From assembly GCA_963205525.1 (NCBI GenBank), contig CAUJJP010000170.1, positions 1 to 8,464 on the forward strand: a DNA stretch of 8,464 nucleotides. Reading direction: 5' to 3'. A program made the position numbers and the translations under genes. The stretch's first letter is position 1. The number at the start of each line of letters is the position of its first letter. The notes under the pieces were generated by a model. The model saw only the letters and a program-made list of their open reading frames with translations. It did not search any database and was not told the origin of the DNA. This stretch comes from Pseudomonadota bacterium. Its GTDB lineage: Bacteria > Pseudomonadota > Gammaproteobacteria > Burkholderiales > Burkholderiaceae. Below are positions 1 to 7,460 of this stretch, piece by piece.

Positions 1-2
1 TG

Positions 3-629
3 CCCAACGCGCTGGTCAGCTACGACCGCTTTCACATCGTCAAGCTCGCCGGCGAGGCCATGGACGAGGTGCGCACCGAAGAGTGGAAGACCGAGCAGGC
101 GCGAGTGACCGACGAGCTGGGCCACCTCACGCCCAAGCAGCGCCGCTCGGTGATGTGGGGCATGCGCAGGAACCCGTCCGGCTGGTCGAAGACGCAGCTC
201 CAGGCGATGCACTGGCTGCAGCGCGCCAAGCTGAAGACGGCACGCGCGTGGCGGCTGAAGATGGCCCTGCGCGAGGTGTTTGCCAACGCGCGCCGCCACA
301 ACCTGGCCGAGCAGGCCAGCGCCGAGCTGAAGTCCTGGTTGTCGTGGGCTCGGCGCAGCCGGCTTGCCCCCTTCAAACGACTGGCCGCGACCCTCAAGGC
401 CCACTTTGACGCGGTCGTCAGAAGCATGTTGGACCATCGCAGCAACGCCTTCATCGAAGCCATGAACGGGCTCATGCAGCAGGCCAAGCGCGCTGCGAGC
501 GGCTTCAGAACCGCGACCAATTTCATCGCCATCGCCTACCTGCGACTGGGAAAACTCACCCACTTGCCTACCTCCCCGTTCGTACCGGCGGTGGCGTTGT
601 CAGCCGAGCTCACCAGGCATCGGATGTGA
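3..629 (+). CDS. ISL3-family transposase, C-terminal part (5' end outside window)
   Basis: This is the C-terminal 208 residues of a DDE transposase that cuts and rejoins the ends of its own insertion sequence. The frame is already open at base 3, so the gene starts left of the window; the internal ATG at 60 is not the real start. The motif YDRFHIVKL at 21-47 matches the block around the second catalytic Asp of ISL3 transposases (Asp codon 24-26). The block NAFIEAMNGLMQQAKR carries the probable catalytic Glu (codon 456-458) and is followed by the family-typical SGFRTATNFIAIAYLRLGKL. The first catalytic Asp is not visible. ISL3 transposases usually exceed 400 residues, so about half is present. 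No stop or frameshift interrupts what is seen, so the element may be intact. The TGA stop overlaps the GTG that opens the next frame. Family assignment is confident from motifs; the exact IS name is unknown. Confidence 0.9.
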   Translation, partial: PNALVSYDRFHIVKLAGEAMDEVRTEEWKTEQARVTDELGHLTPKQRRSVMWGMRRNPSGWSKTQLQAMHWLQRAKLKTARAWRLKMALREVFANARRHNLAEQASAELKSWLSWARRSRLAPFKRLAATLKAHFDAVVRSMLDHRSNAFIEAMNGLMQQAKRAASGFRTATNFIAIAYLRLGKLTHLPTSPFVPAVALSAELTRHRM

Positions 630-1396
630 AGTCAAGTTCCACACGAAACGGCATAGCGCCCTTCTGGTTCGGGCTGGCGGCGCGGCTGGAAGCCACACTG
701 CGCGCCTGCGATGCCGCCATCGCGACCACGCCCTTCCTCGCCGACCGGGTGCGCGACGCCTCGGGCAAGCCGACCGCCGTGCTGCCCAACTTCATGAACC
801 AGGAACAATTGGCGGTGTCGGACGTCGTATGGGCGGAAAAGACCGGCAGCGGCTTCGCCCGTGACGGCAGCATCACGTTGGCCTATTTCAGCGGCTCGCC
901 GCATCACGGCCTCGACTTCGCGATCGTCGAGCAGGAGCTGGAAGCGCTGGTGGAGCGCCGGCCCGAGATCCAGGTGATGACGGTCGGCTACCTGGAACCC
1001 CGGCGCGACTGGTCCCGCTTCGGCCCGCGCGTGATGCGCGCGCCGCTTCACGATTGGGTCAACCTGCAGCGCCTGATCGGCCAAGCCGAAGTCAACCTCA
1101 TGCCGCTGCTGCCCAGCGTCTTCGCCGATTGCAAATCGCCGCTGAAGTTCTCCGAGGCGGCCGCCGTCGGCACGCTGAGCGTGGCCTCGCCACCGGCCAA
1201 CTACGCCGACTGCATCACCGATGCACGCAACGGCTACCTCGCGCACGGCCATGAGTGGCAGCGCCAGATCGAGCGCCTGCTCGATTCGATGGAACAGTAT
1301 CCGGCCTTGGCGGCGCGTGCGCGCGACGATGCGCTGGCGCGCTTTTCCGGCGCCGTGCAGCCCCCGGCGCTGCTGCAGGCGCTGGGCTGGAACTGA
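626..1396 (+). CDS. Glycosyltransferase (GT-B, GT4-like) lacking its N-terminal half; chimeric IS-derived start
   Basis: This frame encodes the C-terminal part of a GT-B glycosyltransferase, presumably acting at the cytoplasmic face on a surface polysaccharide. Recognisable protein starts near base 661 with PFWFGLAARLEATLRACDAA. The linker ATTPFLAD...AVLPNFMN leads into the donor-binding domain, with ITLAYFSGSPHHGLDF from about residue 82. The nucleotide-sugar site CKSPLKFSEAAAVGT begins at about residue 169, with the probable donor-binding Glu at 177. A closing NGYLAHGHEWQRQIERLL helix region follows. GT-B enzymes of this type usually have about 150 or more further N-terminal residues forming the acceptor domain; here they are replaced by the IS end. 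The only available start is a GTG at 626 overlapping the transposase stop, giving about 11 IS-derived residues. The remnant is probably inactive alone. Its 3' end lies three bases before the next gene, so they were one operon. Confidence 0.75.
   Translation: MKSSSTRNGIAPFWFGLAARLEATLRACDAAIATTPFLADRVRDASGKPTAVLPNFMNQEQLAVSDVVWAEKTGSGFARDGSITLAYFSGSPHHGLDFAIVEQELEALVERRPEIQVMTVGYLEPRRDWSRFGPRVMRAPLHDWVNLQRLIGQAEVNLMPLLPSVFADCKSPLKFSEAAAVGTLSVASPPANYADCITDARNGYLAHGHEWQRQIERLLDSMEQYPALAARARDDALARFSGAVQPPALLQALGWN
636..660 (+). repeat. Probable right terminal inverted repeat of the ISL3-family element
   Basis: The 25 bases lie just downstream of the transposase stop. Read inward from the outside (minus strand) they begin GGCGCTATGCCGTTTCGTGT, which resembles ISL3-family ends that start with GG. 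Recognisable glycosyltransferase coding sequence resumes immediately afterwards, at about 661. The matching left repeat and the 8-bp target duplication usual for this family cannot be seen because the left end of the element is outside the window. The boundary could be off by one or two bases. Confidence 0.6.
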
Positions 1397-1399
1397 CCC

Positions 1400-4300
1400 G
1401 TGCCGGTGCCCATGGATTCGCCGCTGCCGCCGCCGCTGATTTCGGTCATCGTCCGCACCAAGGACCGCCCGCGCATGCTGCTGCAGGCGCTGGCCAGCAT
1501 CGCCGCCCAGACCTACCGGCCGCTGGAAGTGCAGTTGATCAACGACGGCGGGCAGCCGCCGGACGTCGAGGCCTTGCAGCGCCTCCTGGGCGACGTGACG
1601 CTGGACTTGCGCAGCGTTGGGCACAGCGAAGGCCGCGCGCGCGCCGCCAACCGCGGCATCCAGCATGCCCGCGGGCGCTACCTCGCCTTCCTCGACGACG
1701 ACGACGAATGGCTGCCCGGTCACTTGCATGGCCTGCTGCAGGCGCTGCAGGCCGACGGCGCCCAAGCGGCATATGCCGGCGTGGAGATGGTCTCGGCAAG
1801 CTGGTCCGATGCCGAAGGTCGGTTCCAGACGCACGCCAGCACGCTGTTGTCGCGGCCGTTTTCGCGCGCCGAACTGCTGATCGGCAACTACATCCCGTTC
1901 AACAGCCTTTTGGTCGATGCGGAGTTGCTGCGCAGCACGGGCGGCATCGACGAATCCTTCGACCTCTACGAGGACTGGGACCTGCTGATCCGCCTGTCGC
2001 GCGAGACGCCTTTCGTCCATGTGCCTGCGGCGACGGCGCGCTACCACCAGTGGAGCCAGAGCCAGCAGATCAACGCCCGCGACAGCGGCCGCATCGAGGC
2101 AGCGACGCTGCGCATCATGGCCAAGCACCGCGACGAGATCACGCCGCGGCTGCTGCTGGACTACCGCCATCTGCGCGACGCGATGGACCAGGACCTGCGC
2201 CAGGCCAGCGATGCCCGCGCGGCGGCCACGGCCGCGGCGGCGCAAGCGGCCGCTGCCGAACACGAGCACCAGCGCCAGGTGATCAGCGACTTGCAGTCCA
2301 CACTGGACGCCCGCATTGCGGAGGTCGCCAGCGTGGCGCAACTGGCCCATGCGCGCGACGTGCACATCCAGCACCTGGAGCGCACGGCCGTGGCCAGCGG
2401 CGAGAAACACGCTGCCGCACTGATCGCGCGCGACCAACACATCGCCGCGCTCGATAGCCAGCTCCAGGCCATGCGCGCGACGCTGGGCTGGCGCCTGCTG
2501 GAAAAGCTGCGCCGCGCCCGTGCCAGGCTGCTGCCGCACGGCAGCCTGTGCGGACGCGCTTTCGACCTCGGCCTGCGGGCACTGATGCTGTGGCGCCGCG
2601 AAGGGCTGCGCGCGCTGCTGAGCCGCACCGGCCAGCGCTCGTCGACCGCGGCACGGCGGCTGCCGGGGCTGGCGCGCCGCGCCCGGCAGGTGCAGCAGCG
2701 CCACGGCTGGCGGGTGATGTTTGCCCGCGTGCACGACCACCTGCAGCGCGGCACCCCCTTTGCGCCGCCGCGGGCATCGACCATGCAGGCCGGCGGCGAG
2801 CGCTATGCGCTGTGGATGACGCGCAACCCCATCGCCGACGAAGCCGCCGCGCGCGCCGCCATCGAGCGCTTTGCCTTCAAGCCGCTGATCTCGATCGTCA
2901 CGCCGGTCTACAACGTCGAGCCGCAGTGGCTGCACCGCTGCATCGAATCGGTTCGCCGTCAGCACTACCCGCATTGGCAACTGTGCCTGCACGACGACGC
3001 CTCGACGAACGCGGCCACGCGCGAGGCGCTGCGCGAATGGCAGGGCCGCGACGAGCGCATCCGCATCAGCTTCGGCAAGGCCAACGGCGGCATCTCGGCG
3101 GCGTCCAACGCCGCGCTGGCGCTGGCCGAAGGCGAGTTCGTCGCGCTGCTGGACAACGACGACGAACTGAGCCCCGACGCGCTGTTCGAGGTGGCGGCGC
3201 TGCTCGACCGGCACCCCGACACCGATATGGTCTACGGCGACGAAGACCGCATCACGCTACAGCCCGACGGCAGCACGCTGCGCCACGACCCCTTCTTCAA
3301 GCCGGACTGGAGCCCACAGCTCCTGTTTGCCTGCATGTACACGGGGCACTTGAGCGTCTACCGGCGGTCGCTGCTGCAGGCGTTGGGCGGCTTTCGCTCG
3401 GCCTACGATTTTTCGCAGGACTACGACCTGGCGCTGCGCGTCACCGAGCGCAGCGACCGCATCCGTCACATCGCCAAGGTGCTGTACCACTGGCGCACGC
3501 TGCCGACCTCGGCGGCCGGCGGCGGCAAGGAATTCGCACGCGCGTCCAACATCGCTGCGCTGCAGGATGCCTGCGAACGCCGCGGTTATGCCGCCACCGC
3601 CGAGGCGCTGCCGCACGCCAACCGCGTGCACTTCCAGCTCGCCGCGCGGCCGCTGGTGTCGATCATCATCCCGACCGACAGCCGCGACAACCTGTTCAGT
3701 TGCATCGATCTCATCCAGCGCCACACCGACTACCGGCCCTACGAGATCGTCGCGGTGACGAATTCGGCGCTGGGCCGCGAACTGCTGGCGCGCCATGCCG
3801 GCGACGACACGGTGCGGCTGTGCGCCTACGACCAGCCCTTCAACTTCTCGGCCAAGTGCAACGAAGGCGCGGCGGCCGCGCGCGGCGACTACCTGCTCTT
3901 CTACAACGACGATGTCGAGGCCATCCACGGCAGTTGGCTGGACGACATGCTGGGCGTGTTCGGCCGCGGCCAGGTGGGCGGCGTCTCGCCCAAGCTCCTC
4001 TACGAGAACGACACCATCCAGTACGCCGGCATGATCACCGGCGTGCGCGGCCTGGTGGGCACGGCCTTCCACACCGTGCCCAAGGACAGCGGCAGCTACT
4101 TCAACTTCGTGCAGTCCGAACGCGACGTGTCGCTGCTCTCGGGCGCCTGCCTGCTGATGCCGCGCGCGGTGTTCGACGAGATCGGCGGCTGGGACGCCGA
4201 GCGAACGCCCATCATGCACAGCGACATCGACCTGTGCTGCCGCATCCGCGAGCGCGGCTACGCGATGGTCTACACGCCGTTCGCCGAGCTGCGCCACATC

Positions 4301-5593
4301 GGCCACCTGTCGCTGAAGGAAACGGACCATTTGCGCGAGCGCCGCAAGGACAAGGCCGACACCTACCTGATGAAGCGCTGGGGGCAGTACCTGGGCCGTG
4401 ATCCATTCCACCCCGAGAACCTGTGCGATCTGCTGTACCACCACGGCGAGCGGCCTTACCGCATCGAGATCGGTGCGCAGGACTCGGCGCTGCTCGGCGC
4501 ACGCGACGTCCTGTTCGTTAGCCATGACTTGAGCCTGAGCGGCGCGCCGATGCTGCTGCTGCACCTGGCCGAGCATTTTCGCCGGCGCGGGCTGTTCGTC
4601 GCCGTGATGTCGCCGCAGGACGGTGAGCTGGGCGACATGCTGCGCCAGCGCAAGATTCCGCTGATCATCGACGCCACGCTGGCCGACGACCCCGACGAGC
4701 AGACGCGCAAGCTGATGGCCGCTTTCGACCTCATCGTGGCCAACACCATCGTCGCCTGGCCGGCGGTGCAGGTCGGGCACGACAGCGAGACGCCGGTGCT
4801 GTGGCTGCTGCACGAATCGCGCGACGGCGTCGATATCGCGCATGCCGATGCCCGCATCGAACGCGCGCTGGCGATGGCCGGCGATGTGGTCTTCGCCTGC
4901 GAAGCCACGCGCGCGCTGTACCGCGATTTCGACTGCGGCGACCGCGGCGACCGCTTCCACGTAATGCCCTACGGCACGCAGGCGCTGCCGCCGATGGCCT
5001 CGCCTGCTGCCGGCGAGGCCACCGGCGGCGAAGGCCTGCGCCTGGTGCAGATCGGCAGCATGGAGCGCCGCAAGGGCCAGGACCTGCTGGCCGAGGCCTT
5101 GTCGCACCTGCGGCCCGAGACGCAGGCCGCGCTGTCGGTCACGATGATCGGCCGCCCGCTGCAGCCCGACTTCGTGGCCCAGGTGCAGCCGCGCCTAGAT
5201 GCGCTGCCGTTCGTTCGCCACCTGGGCCCGCTGCCGCACGAGCAGATCGCCGGCCACATCGCCGCCGCCGACGTGCTGCTGCTGCCCTCGCGCGACGAGG
5301 TCTTCCCGGTCACCATCATGGAAGCCATGTCGCTGGGCAAGCCGGTGATCGCCACCGCGGTGGGCGGCGTGGCGGAGATGATCCGCGACGGCATCGACGG
5401 CCTGGTGGTACCGCCCGAAGACCCGGCGGCGCTGGCCGCGGCGATCGAGCGCCTGGCGGCCGATCGCGGACTGCTCCGGCGCATGGGTGAATCGGCGCGC
5501 GCACGATTCTTCGAGCAGTTCACGATCGAACGCTTCGGCGACCGCTTGCTGGCCCTGATCGAACCGCTGCTGCCACCCCCGCCCGCCGCATGA
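1400..5593 (+). CDS. Giant four-module glycosyltransferase (GT2 - coiled coil - GT2 - GT2 - GT4)
   Basis: This 1397-residue protein appears intact. Module 1 is a GT-A family 2 domain: ISVIVRTKDRP from residue 14, the metal-binding run LDDDDEW at 98-103 and a YEDWD motif at 190-194. An Ala/Gln/His-rich coiled coil spans about 262-360 and ends in TLGWRLLEKLRRAR, a linker common in O-antigen glycosyltransferases. A basic, Arg-rich stretch follows. Module 2 is GT2: PLISIVTPVYNV from 495 and LLDNDDEL around 585-588. Module 3 is a further GT2 domain: PLVSIIIPTDSRDN from 751, PFNFSAKCNEGA, YNDDVE at 835-840 and SDIDLCCRIRERGY with Asp 942 and 944. Module 4 is GT4: VLFVSHDLSLSGAP from about 1037, GSMERRKGQD at 1219-1228 and the E-x7-E pair E1300/E1308. 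No signal peptide or clear membrane span is seen, so it is probably cytoplasmic and membrane-associated. Its likely role is building several linkages of a surface glycan. Sugars are unknown. The start is uncertain: GTG 1400, GTG 1406 and ATG 1412 are all possible, and no strong ribosome site decides between them. Confidence 0.93.
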   Translation: MPVPMDSPLPPPLISVIVRTKDRPRMLLQALASIAAQTYRPLEVQLINDGGQPPDVEALQRLLGDVTLDLRSVGHSEGRARAANRGIQHARGRYLAFLDDDDEWLPGHLHGLLQALQADGAQAAYAGVEMVSASWSDAEGRFQTHASTLLSRPFSRAELLIGNYIPFNSLLVDAELLRSTGGIDESFDLYEDWDLLIRLSRETPFVHVPAATARYHQWSQSQQINARDSGRIEAATLRIMAKHRDEITPRLLLDYRHLRDAMDQDLRQASDARAAATAAAAQAAAAEHEHQRQVISDLQSTLDARIAEVASVAQLAHARDVHIQHLERTAVASGEKHAAALIARDQHIAALDSQLQAMRATLGWRLLEKLRRARARLLPHGSLCGRAFDLGLRALMLWRREGLRALLSRTGQRSSTAARRLPGLARRARQVQQRHGWRVMFARVHDHLQRGTPFAPPRASTMQAGGERYALWMTRNPIADEAAARAAIERFAFKPLISIVTPVYNVEPQWLHRCIESVRRQHYPHWQLCLHDDASTNAATREALREWQGRDERIRISFGKANGGISAASNAALALAEGEFVALLDNDDELSPDALFEVAALLDRHPDTDMVYGDEDRITLQPDGSTLRHDPFFKPDWSPQLLFACMYTGHLSVYRRSLLQALGGFRSAYDFSQDYDLALRVTERSDRIRHIAKVLYHWRTLPTSAAGGGKEFARASNIAALQDACERRGYAATAEALPHANRVHFQLAARPLVSIIIPTDSRDNLFSCIDLIQRHTDYRPYEIVAVTNSALGRELLARHAGDDTVRLCAYDQPFNFSAKCNEGAAAARGDYLLFYNDDVEAIHGSWLDDMLGVFGRGQVGGVSPKLLYENDTIQYAGMITGVRGLVGTAFHTVPKDSGSYFNFVQSERDVSLLSGACLLMPRAVFDEIGGWDAERTPIMHSDIDLCCRIRERGYAMVYTPFAELRHIGHLSLKETDHLRERRKDKADTYLMKRWGQYLGRDPFHPENLCDLLYHHGERPYRIEIGAQDSALLGARDVLFVSHDLSLSGAPMLLLHLAEHFRRRGLFVAVMSPQDGELGDMLRQRKIPLIIDATLADDPDEQTRKLMAAFDLIVANTIVAWPAVQVGHDSETPVLWLLHESRDGVDIAHADARIERALAMAGDVVFACEATRALYRDFDCGDRGDRFHVMPYGTQALPPMASPAAGEATGGEGLRLVQIGSMERRKGQDLLAEALSHLRPETQAALSVTMIGRPLQPDFVAQVQPRLDALPFVRHLGPLPHEQIAGHIAAADVLLLPSRDEVFPVTIMEAMSLGKPVIATAVGGVAEMIRDGIDGLVVPPEDPAALAAAIERLAADRGLLRRMGESARARFFEQFTIERFGDRLLALIEPLLPPPPAA

Positions 5594-6772
5594 CGCCCAC
5601 CCGCCGCCAACTTCTGCAGCGCACCGCTGCTGCTGGCCCTGCCCGCTTTCGTCCGCCACGCGCGCCGCCGACGTCACCCGCTTCGCGCTCGGCGTCGCCA
5701 GCGGCCAGCCGCGGCCCGACGGCATGGTGCTGTGAACGCGGCTGACCGGCGCCGACTTGCCGCCGCGCGTGCCGGTGGACTGGGAGCTGGCCGACGACGA
5801 GGCCTTCACGCGCATCGTCGTTCGCGGCAGCGAAGACGCCGAAGCCGCCTGGGCGCACAGCGTGCACGCCGAGCCGGCGGGGCTGGCACCCGACCGTTGG
5901 TACTGGTACTGCTTCCGCGCGCTGGGCCAGCAAAGCCGCGTCGGCCGCACCCGCACCGCGCCGGCGCCCGACGCCGCAGCCACGCTGCGCCTGGCGATCA
6001 CGAGCTGCCAGCGCTAGGACCAGGGCCGCTACGCCGCCTGGCGCCACGCGGCGGCCGAGCCGCTGGACTGCATCGCCTTCCTCGGCGTCTACATCTACGA
6101 ATCGGCTTCGCCCGCCGAAGCCCCGCGCTGCCACGAGGGCGGCCGCCTGCGCAGCCTGGACGACTACCGCGACTGCTACGCGCAGTACAAGACCGACCCC
6201 GCGCTGCAGGACGCCAATGCCGCCTGCCCATGGCTGCTGGTGTGGGACGACCATGAGGTCGAGAACGATTTCGCCGGCAGCAGCGCCACCACGCCGCGCG
6301 GGCTGGACATGGCCGCCTTGCGCGCCGCCGCCTACCAGGCCTACTGGGAGCACCAGCCCTTTGCCAAGGCGCAACGCCCGCGCGGCATGGACATGCGCAT
6401 CTACGGCCGCCTGGACTGGGGGCGCCTGGCGCGCATCCACCTGCTGGATGACCGCCAGTACCGCGACCCCCGGCCTGCCCGCCGGCGCCCAAGACCAGTG
6501 GCTCCAACGCCGTGCTGTTGCGCGACTGCCCAGCTCTCGCCGACCCCGCGCGCACGCTGCTCGGCCGCGAGCAGGAGCAGTGGCTTGCCGACGGCTGGAG
6601 CCCCGACCACCCCTGGAACCTGCTGGCCCAGCAGACGCTGATGGCGCGTTACACGAGTCGCCCCGAAGGCCGCTACTGGACCGACGGCTGGGACGGCTAC
6701 GCCGCGGCCCGCCAGCGCCTGCCGGCCACCGTGGTCGAGCGCCTGGTGCCCGGCCTGGTGGTGCTGGGCGGC
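5590..6772 (+). pseudogene. PhoD-like alkaline phosphatase/phosphodiesterase pseudogene, 3' end lost
   Basis: The ATG overlaps the glycosyltransferase stop (ATGA). It opens MTPTRRQLLQRT, a twin-arginine export signal. The frame then slips near 5625-5632 (to LLLALPAFVRHAR) and again near 5660-5668 (to DVTRFALGVASGQPRPDG, the family's N-terminal motif). An in-frame TGA at 5733-5735 replaces the Trp of VLWTRL. Frame holds through VPVDWELADDEAFTRIV and APDRWYWYCFRALG to SCQR, where TAG at 6015-6017 interrupts. It resumes through FLGVYIYE, PWLLVWDDHEVEND, QAYWEHQPF and DDRQYRDP. It slips once more at about 6471-6474 into LLRDCPALADPARTLLGREQ and YWTDGWDGYAAARQRL. The family normally continues after VVLGG with the metal-binding DVHANYVADL block, which is gone. 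The ligand Asp of GDYIYE is Val here (codon 6087-6089). Active relatives are periplasmic, metal-dependent phosphatases that scavenge phosphate. This copy cannot make an active enzyme. Confidence 0.88.
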
Positions 6773-7423
6773 GGCGAGGACAAGGAGGTCTGCGCGATCA
6801 AGCAGCTCTACGCCGAACTGGCCCACGACTGCGGACTGGAGATGCCGGCCGGCGAGCGCTTCGGCCTGTCGCCCAAGCTGGCCGCCTTCGGCGGGGCGCG
6901 CTTCGACCGCGAACGCGGCCTGCGCGTGCCGGTGCTGAGCCTGACCGGCGTGCTGCAGGTGGACTTCCGCCTGCCCGGCAGCGCCGACTACACCGCCTTG
7001 CCGCGCGCCACCCGGCTGCTGACGCGCGACGAGCGCGAAGTGGCCAAGGCCTATGCGCGGGCCGTCTTCAACGTGCTGTTCCACAACCGCGACGACCATC
7101 CGAAGAACGTCGCCTGGCGCCTCGGGTGCGACCGCCGCTGGCGACTGGCCCCGGCCTTCGACCTGAGCTTCAGCGACGGCCCGCGGGGCCAGCACCACAT
7201 GGACCTCTGCGGCGAGGCCGGCGCGGTGGAACGCCACCACCTGCTGGCCCTGGCCGCCGAGCGCGGCGTGCCGGCCAAAGCGGCGCAAGCGGCCATCGAC
7301 CGCATGCTGGCCCAGGCCGCGGCCTTCGCCCCACGCGCCGCCGCGGCGCCGATCCGGCGCGCCACGGTGCGGCGGATGACGACGGTGGCCGATGCCTGCC
7401 GCGCCCGGCTGGCCCGGCCGTGA
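6773..7423 (+). pseudogene. HipA-family kinase, C-terminal catalytic fragment fused to the phoD remnant
   Basis: About 216 residues of a HipA-type serine/threonine kinase are recognisable, starting at EDKEVCAIKQLYAELAHDCG. HipA proteins are kinases; many are the toxin half of HipBA modules that phosphorylate a tRNA synthetase and arrest growth. Visible landmarks are FGGARFDRERG (about 6886-6918), LTGVLQVDF, the catalytic loop FNVLFHNRDDHPKN with Asp and Asn codons near 7091-7108, and the DFG-like Asp in LAPAFDLSF (codon 7160-7162). The tail GQHHMDLCGEAG is also typical. The N-terminal half, which carries the phosphate-binding loop and the ATP-binding Lys, is absent. The frame is open leftward into phoD sequence, and the longest open frame runs from GTG 6512 to 7423 as a PhoD-HipA chimera. 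No hipB-like antitoxin gene is present. This is probably a non-functional remnant, although the kinase core residues are intact. Confidence 0.85.
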
Positions 7424-7445
7424 CGCAGGCCGCCTTCGGCCTGCG
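7424..7445 (+). terminator. Hairpin directly after the hipA fragment stop
   Basis: A perfect 9-bp GC-rich stem (CGCAGGCCG pairing with CGGCCTGCG) encloses a four-base CCTT loop and starts at the first base after the TGA. No run of T follows; the next bases are CAAGATTCGCC. It may be a weak or factor-assisted terminator, or an mRNA 3'-end stabiliser, between the hipA remnant and the AEC gene. Its function is inferred from position and structure only. Confidence 0.45.
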
Positions 7446-7460
7446 CAAGATTCGCCGCAC

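Noticed and set aside
1255..2457. Plus-strand 400-codon open frame across the junction of the two glycosyltransferase genes
   Set aside because: Arg/Ala/Gly-rich shadow that overlaps two recognised genes and has no motif of its own.
632..3214. Long minus-strand open frame (860 codons) opposite the glycosyltransferase genes
   Set aside because: The translation is low-complexity and Arg/Ala/Gln/Val-rich with no recognisable domain. It crosses the gene boundary at 1396-1400 and mirrors strong plus-strand coding; it is a high-GC antisense shadow.
2548..4401. Plus-strand open frame (617 codons) in another frame within the giant glycosyltransferase
   Set aside because: The translation is Arg/Ala/Pro-rich without domains, while the overlapping frame carries clear GT motifs throughout.
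3257..5107. Second long minus-strand open frame (616 codons)
   Set aside because: Same character: complementary to the conserved GT2 and GT4 modules, no family motifs, typical antisense openness in GC-rich DNA.
6773..7423. Active HipBA toxin-antitoxin module
   Set aside because: No hipB-like helix-turn-helix gene is present and the HipA N-terminal half with the ATP-binding loop is missing.
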